From assembly GCA_003339415.1 (NCBI GenBank), contig PDHQ01000008.1, forward strand, positions 124,001 through 188,000: 64,000 nucleotides of DNA. The letters run 5' to 3'. This document shows, in pieces, positions 57,701-64,000 of the stretch. A program made the translations under genes and the position numbers. This DNA is from Ophiocordyceps camponoti-saundersi (nom. inval.) (taxonomy: Eukaryota > Ascomycota > Sordariomycetes > Hypocreales > Ophiocordycipitaceae). Below the pieces are notes generated by a model, which was given only the letters and a program-made list of their open reading frames with translations, had not been told where the DNA came from and did not search any database. Each line of letters begins with the position of its first letter. Position 1 is the first letter of the stretch.

Positions 57701-58887
57701 TATCCGTAGAGGGACTCTTTATCCGTCAGATAGAGAGATATACATACATACATACATAAGAGGACGATATCCGTCATCCGCTAAATTCCAGGAGACGAGA
57801 TGAAGATGAGATGACACGAGACGAAGACGAGATGAGACGAAAGGAAAAAAAAAGGGGGAACTCCGCGAATCAATCTTCAATCCTAGAAACATGTGATTAT
57901 CCATCTGTAACCATCGCTTGTTTACCTACATAGGTACCTACGGATTAGTTAGAGAAAATGACTTCATCGTCAGCAAAAGCTGATGTGATGTCATGACCCC
58001 TTGCCATCCTCCGAAACCGCTCCCATCAGCCGTCCAACTCTCCCAGTTGTTTTTTTCCCCTTCTTCTTCATCTTCACCTTTCTTCCTTTTCGAGGCCGTT
58101 CCTCGGGCTTTCCCGTTTCTGAGACGATGAAAAAGATGTGCATTTTTGATACCCTCACCTCCCGGAGATCGTTGAATCCATTTGCTGAACCAGTCGAAGT
58201 CACATACGACGCATAAAATCCGCTTCTGATAGCCTTCAGTTTCTTCCTCCCCTCGTCATTCACCAGGAAACACTCTACACGTACCCCATACATACAAAAT
58301 TGTACATATGTAGACGCCTACCAGACCTATCCTCCTACCTATCTGTAGCTGCTCATACATACATACAATGTAACTGTGGCTGCCCATGTCCGTCACTGTC
58401 GTAGCCACGACGCCTACTCGTTGCAGATGCAACAACAAGTTCCCTTTGCCCTTCATCTGCCGCTTCTCTTCCTTTTCCTTTTCCTTTGCTTCTCTCTCCT
58501 TTCCATCCTTCCCTCCCTCTCTCCCCTACTTCATCTATCCTCGTCAACAAGCCTCCTCCCTACCAACATCCATGCTCTACCACAACGAGCACAACCCCCT
58601 CACCTGTGTACCTATCCATGGACCATACGTATCCGTACAACCTACAACAACATGCACATCTCAAAATCATCACCGACTTTTTCCTCATCTGCAGCTTACC
58701 TATCTACCTATCTAGGTAAATACACAGATACATGTCCGTAGTTTCCGATAGACGCGCAAACAGTCAAACTTTGGTCTGATACCCGTCCCTGCTGCCTCGC
58801 TTCTGCCTCATCATCAAGCCATGTCTCGCCCGTAAGCATCGTGTCACCACAAGAAAAAAAAAAGAAAGAAAAAGGGGGAAGATAGAA

Positions 58888-59052
58888 GGGGGGGGGGGGG
58901 GGGCAAGTAAGTAAGAATGTAAGAAAAAAAAAGGGGGAACGGGAAGAAAAAGGCAGGCCGGAAGAAGAAACCAAAGAGAAAAAAANNNNNNNNNNTCGCG
59001 TGTAGAGGGAGCGGGGGGGGATGGGCGAGGAAGCCAGGAGAAAAGGAGAAAA

Positions 59053-59100
<48 letters not shown>

Positions 59101-59180
59101 CAAGTATGTATGTATGTAAGAAAAAAAAAGGGGTAACGGGAAGAAAAAGGCAGGTTGAAAGAAGAAACAAGAGGAAAAAA
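58888..59180. repeat. Imperfect tandem duplication with poly-G tracts and an assembly gap
   Basis: Two units share the order poly-G, CAAGTA, TGTAAGAAAAAAAAAGGGG, AACGGGAAGAAAAAGGCAGG, then an A/G-rich end. Unit 1 spans about 58888-58985 (16 G) and unit 2 about 59053-59180 (46 G). Confidence 0.85.
58986..58995. other. Assembly gap (10 N)
   Basis: Ten N bases inside the duplicated poly-G region; the true length missing is unknown. Confidence 0.99.
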
Positions 59181-59322
59181 AAGAAGAAAGAGAGTAGAAA
59201 CTGATCCCCAACACCATCGCTTCATCCTTCATCCCTCCTCCTCCCCCTCCTCCGTCGTCATCTGCGAAGAGACAAGACAAATGGAGGAAGAAGAAGAATC
59301 AAACACAAAACCATCAACTTCT

Positions 59323-60700
59323 TTAGATCGACGTCGGCGCCGCATCCGCTCGCCAGCCCTTGGATCGCATGTTATTCTCAATCGCCTTCCAAATCCCCGC
59401 CACCACCTCCTGGTCGCGGAAGCGGGAAGGATCGCTGGCATCCGCCGCCTTGTCCTTGTCCTTTGCATCGTCTCGGAACCGGTCCAGGAGACCCAAGACG
59501 ACCCGATGACCCCAGTTTCGCACGTTGTCCGGAGGCTCGTCGTCGCGCCATCCGACAAAGATGCCCACCGTGTGCTTGAAAAGCTCGTTGGGCGTGCTCC
59601 ACTTGTAGTTCTTGAACTGCCACGTCTGACCCGTCGTGAACACCGCCACTACCCGGTTCCAGTACTCGGGCTTGAACTGCTCCGAGCCCTCCACCAGGAT
59701 GAATCGTATCGGTCGGTTGGGGTCGATGGCCTTCATCGACCGCTGCACATGCAGCATGCTGACACCGGCCATCGACTGCTTGTTGACGGGCTCCCATCGG
59801 CCGTCTTCGAGAAAAGAGCGCGCGTTGGACATGCGCAGGATCGACGACTCGGAAGGCGGGAGCAGGATGATGGGGTCAGGTCGCCGCCCAGACACCTTTG
59901 GGTTGCCCGTGTTGCCGCCCACCGGCAGTGGCTTTTTGTGCGTAAACAAGACCGCCAGCTTGCGAACATGCGAAAAGTCCTGGCAGAGCCAAGCAGTCAA
60001 TATCAGTCTCTGCAACAAGGGAAAACGTGGTGGAAGGAGAGGAAAGCGGAGAAACGTGATGAAGGGGAAACAAAAAGCGACTCACAGTAGGCTTGACGCC
60101 CCGAAGGACCGTGTTGCGATCGCCCATCCGGCGCTCAGCATTGTAGGCGCCAGCAAGGCGCGGATCCAGAGTGCCTTTTCCAGATCTGCCCTTGGCCAAG
60201 GCATTCGCAGCACCCGCTCTGCTCTCCGAAGCAACCCCCGGGGCGGCAGCAGAATCCGAAGCCGCAGCAGTAGCCGTAGAGGCGTCCCCAGCCAGAGGCT
60301 TGATATACTCACTCTCCTCACTGGCCCCCTCGAGCCAGGTGATGAGATCCAGACGCTCAATGAATCCCAAATTCTGCACCCGACCAGACGAGCCAGTGGC
60401 AGCGAGCTCCTCATTAAGTGTCGTCGCCGCGGCGTTGTACTCTGGAATTGCGAGTTCTCGATTCAGCCATGCAAAGTAGATGCTTCGAAGATCGACGGGT
60501 TCATCATTCGATACGAAGCGCGTGGGCGCGTCGAGCGTCAGTGCTGCCGCCTGCGTCTCGATTCGGAGGTGAGTTGCCTTGGCCAAGGGCGTCGCCTCCG
60601 CGTCTTTGACATCCTCGTCGGCAGAAGCGCTCTGTATCAGCGCTAGTTTTGCCTCGATGGCTTTTCGTATGAGGAGGAGGGGATCGGTGTCGGCAGACAT
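59323..60700 (-). CDS. cdc73: Cdc73 (parafibromin), Paf1 complex subunit
   Basis: Exons 60700-60086 and 59979-59323 with a 106-bp intron give 423 residues, a normal fungal Cdc73 length. The N-terminal part begins DPLLLIRKAIEAK and contains VDLRSIYFAWLNRELAIPEY; the middle is Ala/Ser-rich. The C-terminal Ras-like domain starts with DPIILLPPSESSILRMSN, followed by SMAGVSMLHVQRSM, IRFILVEGSEQFKPEYWNRV and VGIFVGWRDDEPPDNVRNWG, which identify Cdc73 clearly. It works on RNA polymerase II elongation, histone modification and 3' processing in the nucleus. The start is the first in-frame ATG. Confidence 0.95.
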
Positions 60701-61335
60701 GGCTGCCGTCGACGGTCAACGGGAAACGAAGGTAGGTAGGCTGACGATGAAGAGATAGAGTAGAAGAGAAGGGGAGAGTAGGAAGAGGAAGAAACTGCAC
60801 TTGGGATTAGCACTACCCGGCGAGATGAACGGGAGGCCTTGCTGGGAATGAAGAGCAGCCGACGAGCAGCCAGAGAGAAGAGCTGCCAACTGGCAGCCGA
60901 AAAAGGAGGATGGATGGGCACGAAAGAAGGGAATGAGGATGAAGATGGAAGGTGAGGAAGACGAAGAGAAGTGAAGAGAAGTGAAGCAGTCGTCCGTTAG
61001 ACGACGATGAAGCTGTCGGTTAGAGGTGGAAGTATCCGACAGCTTAACCGAAGGTCGCTGCAGCGCGGGAAAAAAGCGTAAAGAAACTTGAACAAAGAAA
61101 CGTAGTTACTCGTAATCGTATCAGGAGCTCTATCAGGCTGAATGCTACTCGCACAACACACACCATCAGCCTCGCTGACATCTATCTCAGCCTCGTCTAC
61201 ATCCTCTCCCTAACCAGAAGGAAAGGGAGGAACTGTTCCTCTATTGTCTGTCTGATGCACATAATTCATCCCTCACTCCCGCAATGCTATTCCATACCAC
61301 TCGACCACAAGTAGACCAAGAAAAAGAAGCCGTCC
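60701..61335. other. Intergenic between cdc73 and the carrier gene
   Basis: A 635-bp gap with a GAAGAGAAGTGAAGAGAAGT direct repeat near 60962-60983. No gene is evident. Confidence 0.5.
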
Positions 61336-62504
61336 TCAAATGCCAAAGAGGAGCTTGCACCGCTCGTACGTGTAAAAGCTGACGGCAGCCATGGGAATCA
61401 CCTTGATGTAACCAATCGTGATACCGACGAAGAAGCCGCGCAGTCCACGTTCCCGAAAAATGAGGGCCGTCGTCTCGCCCAGCCGCAGTCTTCGACCGTC
61501 ACCGACGGCGCCGCCGACCTGCATCCTTCGCCGGATGACCTCGAGAGGGTACGAGGCTGTCTGGGAGACGAGGCCGGCCATGCCACCCGCGCACAACTCC
61601 GCCCACGACCGCAGCGGCGCCGGCTTGTCTCGCGGCTGCGACTTGGTCCGCGGCAACGTCGTGTGTTGCGCCAGCGAAGGATGCCGCAGCAGGTCGCTAA
61701 CCGTGTCATGCGTCAGGAACGACGTGCCAGCGTACGGCAGCATGCCCAGCAGGGTGGGGAAGAAGCCGCGATAAAAGTTGACGAGGCCAGCCGCCGATTG
61801 ACCGCCGGGTAGCCGCTCATTGTACATCTGCCGGCAGATGGACGTCATGGACGAACGACCGTCGTTTTTCGTCTCAAACGCCAGCCGCACGCGCACCACC
61901 TCGAGCGGGTATGTGAAGAAGACGGAGGTGATGCCGGCGAGACTGCCGCTCAGCAGTCGGCGCCAGGGCGTCTCAAACTTTTTGGACGGGATGAGCACGG
62001 AGCGGATCTGCTCGTAGGCGAGGAACTTGATGCCGGCATAAGGGAATATGCGCAGCAACGTCGCCGAATGACCACGGAGGAGGCCCAAGCCACCCTCGGC
62101 CTTGTAAATGTCTCTCAGCGCCGTTGCGACGCCAAAGGATGAGCCCGTGTACTTTGCGAACTGCGGGTTGCTGGCCTGGAAGAGGATCTTGACCCGATCG
62201 AGCGGGGCGACGACAGTTTTGGCCTGAAGGAATAATCTCATCCGGTCAGCCCTCAGGAGTAGCCAGTTGGCGAGCTTTTGGAAGGATGGGAGGTGAGACT
62301 CACAGCGCATCCAGCAATGCCGCCGGCGACGCCCGACTTCCAGACGTAGTCCCAGGAGCCCGTATTTTTGCGGGGAGTCAGGGCTTCGGCGTCAGTCGGA
62401 CAGACGGTCGAGTCCGCGGCGGGAGATGTGTGGTGTCGGACGGGATGCGTCATCTCCGACACGGCAGAGGCGCGATCCGCAAAGACGGACGGCGGCGACG
62501 GCAT
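61336..62504 (-). CDS. leu5: Mitochondrial carrier, Leu5-like (CoA transport)
   Basis: Exons 62504-62304 and 62223-61336 with an 80-bp intron give 362 residues. Three carrier repeats are present with signatures PLDRVK (about residues 74-79), PLEVVRVR and PLEVIRRR. The intron splits the first repeat, joining SGVAGGIAGCA to AKTVVAPLDRVKILFQ. Leu5/SLC25A16/A42-type carriers share ILFQASNPQFAKYTG, RIFPYAGIKFLAYEQ and the very end FYTYERCKLLF, and are needed for CoA accumulation in mitochondria. The N-terminal 50 residues are polar and variable. The assignment to Leu5 rather than a related carrier is by remembered family likeness. Confidence 0.88.
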
Positions 62505-63145
62505 GCCGATGGCGACGGGGTTGGAGTTTGTGGCTCACGAGACCGGCATGCCGGCGCGGAGCGGGGGGCAGGGGCGGAATGTCGATCCGTCGGGGGGGTT
62601 AAGTTGGTTGTGAGGAGAAAGAAGAGAAAGGGGGGGTGAGAGAGAGGGAGAGAGGAGGAGAAGCGTGATTAGGGATAAAGTGAAAGATGAGCGGAAGATA
62701 GACAAGAAGGGAAGAAGAGATGGTATGAGGCCGAGGGAGAGGCCGAGGGAGGAGGAGGAGGAGGAGGAAGCAGAAGTCGATGGACCGAGGATGGGAGATG
62801 GGATTTGCCCGCCAGGTAAAGGAGGGCAGGTACTTGGTACTCACCGCCCGCCTCCCCACGGGGACGGATTGCGCCTTGGCGAAACCACGGCTCAACTCAA
62901 GCCGAAGCTTGCCGAGCCGCCAAGCCGAACCGTGCTTCCTCGTCCTCGTCCTCGTTCTCCTCCTCGGACCCTCCTCTGTCTCTCTGGTCTCGTGAGCATT
63001 ACGGACATAAATCTATACGAAACAAACAACGTGATGCTCATCAAAAGGAATCCCAACAAAACATCCTTCCTCGCTCTTACGTCAGCGTCCAAGACAATCC
63101 AACAAGCCATGTCGTCAAACCTGCATTAGAGAAATTCACTCAATC
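62505..63145. other. Divergent intergenic region
   Basis: 641 bp between the carrier gene and the MT-A70 gene, G/A-rich on the left (62590-62790) with (GGA)n at 62750. Both promoters should lie here. No gene is evident. Confidence 0.5.
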
Positions 63146-64000
63146 ATGAGCATCCTCTTCCGCAGCGCAGACGAGTCCGTCGTCCTCATCGATATCCCCC
63201 GCTCGCTGGAAGAGAGCCAAGTGGCGATAGGCCAGCGGCCTACGCGACGTCTGCGGTCTGGACCTCCGCCGTTGAAGCCGTTGCCGACGCCGGAGCCGAA
63301 GAATGGGGAGACGGTGTCGTCTTTGGCTTTTGCGACGCAGGTCGCTCACTTGATGACGGCTGAAGCGGCGCGGAGAGCTTTGAATTTGTTGGCGGAATAT
63401 TATACCGGGCCCTTTTGTCTTGATCGCGTAACGGCGTCGTCATCGTCATCATCGTCATCTGACACCAAACCCGGCGTCGACGTCCTCGTGCCCGATGGAG
63501 CTCGTTACATATCCGGCTCTCTCGAGGAGACCAAGCATGCCCTCCTCGACCAGGCACCCCCTTCCTTCGATCTCATCGTCCTCGACCCCCCCTGGCCCAA
63601 CCGCTCAGTCCGTCGCCACGCAGACAGCTACGCCACGCCGCGCGACCTACCTGCGATGCGCCGACTGCTCCTCGAGGTGCCCGTCTCCGACCGCCTCGCG
63701 CCCGACGGCCTCGTCGCCGTCTGGATCACCAACAAGCCAGCCGCCCATTCCCTAATGACGTCACCCACTGGCGTCCTGGCTGCTTGGGGCCTCGAGCTCG
63801 TCGCCGAGTGGACGTGGTTGAAGGTAGCTGCGTCGGGCGAGCCGCTCTACAGTTTGGACTCGGCCTGGCGCAAGCCGTGGGAGAGACTACTGGTCGCCAA
63901 GCCACGTGGCGGTCGCGTGCCTCGCGCACTGACTGCAGCCAAGGTTATTGCCGCCGTGCCTGACGTGCATTCCAGAAAGCCTAGCCTGCGCATGCTGTTT
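63146..64000 (+). CDS. MT-A70 family adenine N6-methyltransferase, METTL4-like (C-terminus beyond window)
   Basis: An uninterrupted frame of 285 codons runs from the ATG at 63146 to the window edge. The catalytic motif DPPW is at residues 147-150 in FDLIVLDPPWPNRSVRR. LVAVWITNKPA and LVAEWTWLKVA follow, as in the Rossmann core of METTL4 proteins, and then SAWRKPWERLLVAK. Proteins of this group place m6A on DNA or m6Am on small nuclear RNA; which applies in this fungus is not known. A Ser run (TASSSSSSSSD) sits in the N-terminal half. The start gives SILFRSADESVVLIDIPRSL, a usual N-terminus for the fungal members. Confidence 0.88.
   Translation, partial: MSILFRSADESVVLIDIPRSLEESQVAIGQRPTRRLRSGPPPLKPLPTPEPKNGETVSSLAFATQVAHLMTAEAARRALNLLAEYYTGPFCLDRVTASSSSSSSSDTKPGVDVLVPDGARYISGSLEETKHALLDQAPPSFDLIVLDPPWPNRSVRRHADSYATPRDLPAMRRLLLEVPVSDRLAPDGLVAVWITNKPAAHSLMTSPTGVLAAWGLELVAEWTWLKVAASGEPLYSLDSAWRKPWERLLVAKPRGGRVPRALTAAKVIAAVPDVHSRKPSLRMLF

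Larger units (their letters stand above)
51648..59322. other. 7.7-kb gene-poor region between flbA and cdc73
   Basis: I find no coding region with a family motif or a consistent splice model. It contains GGAC repeats (51857-51884), GAGC repeats near 51923, TGACT/TGAACT words near 52060, many A/T and G/C homopolymers, CT tracts, and TACCTA/TATGTA words. Both flanking genes are on the minus strand, so most of it lies upstream of flbA. Short frames such as 57991-58293 (minus) have no support. Small spliced or non-coding transcripts cannot be excluded. Confidence 0.55.

Noticed and set aside
57991..58293. 100-codon minus frame, Lys/Arg-rich
   Set aside because: It has no signal or domain and sits in low-complexity DNA; no supporting splice pattern was found.
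1..64000. tRNA, rRNA, transposon, virus and CRISPR elements
   Set aside because: I looked for B-box-like words, terminal repeats, reverse transcriptase or transposase motifs and spaced repeats and saw none; a covariance-model and protein search would be needed to be certain.

Overview
The window is nuclear DNA of a filamentous ascomycete, most likely a Sordariomycete and perhaps Hypocreales. The grounds are many short GT-AG introns (about 50-120 bp) with CTAAC/CTGAC-like branch sites, long pyrimidine-rich leaders, and recognisable fungal genes: the RGS regulator FlbA, a Leu5-type mitochondrial carrier, a cAMP-receptor-like GPCR, a DUF7053-type protein and GPI-anchored wall proteins. Genus and species cannot be read from the sequence. 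I see no rRNA, tRNA, transposon, virus or CRISPR array.

Layout, left to right: a Kelch-repeat secreted protein (-, cut by the left edge); a 1445-residue repeat-rich GPI-anchored adhesin-like protein (+); survivin homologue Bir1 (-); a CoA-binding protein (-) divergent from a class I methyltransferase (+); a myosin essential light chain (+); an M3 metallopeptidase with an apparent signal peptide (+); an allantoate-permease-type MFS transporter (+); a CAR-like GPCR (+); a second MFS transporter (-); an F-box protein (-); a SulP sulfate permease (-); a cyclin (-) divergent from bystin/Enp1 (+); an unnamed conserved protein interrupted by an in-frame TAG (+); Orc4 with a PHD finger (+); a DUF7053-like protein (+); a small GPI wall protein (-); FlbA (-); a 7.7-kb gene-poor interval with long poly-G tracts and a 10-N gap; Cdc73 (-); Leu5-like carrier (-); and a METTL4/MT-A70 methyltransferase (+, cut by the right edge).

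The genes are mostly unrelated housekeeping, signalling and surface functions and do not form a biosynthetic cluster. FlbA and the GPCR belong to G-protein signalling. Bir1, Orc4, the cyclin and the myosin light chain serve cell division, Cdc73 transcription elongation and Enp1 ribosome assembly. Intergenic space is unusually rich in microsatellites: (CT)n, (CA)n, poly-G, trinucleotides and TACCTA/TAGGTA words.

Exon structures were rebuilt by hand. Where I give exon coordinates, the summed length is divisible by three and the junctions restore a family motif or an open frame. The best leads are small anomalies in otherwise intact genes: a TAG where TGG is expected (40508), an intron with no AG acceptor (11353), a GC-AG intron (32446-32505), a 74-nt poly-G/poly-C tract beside the flbA start codon, and a secreted-looking M3 peptidase. 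I found nothing that clearly amounts to a new multi-gene system.
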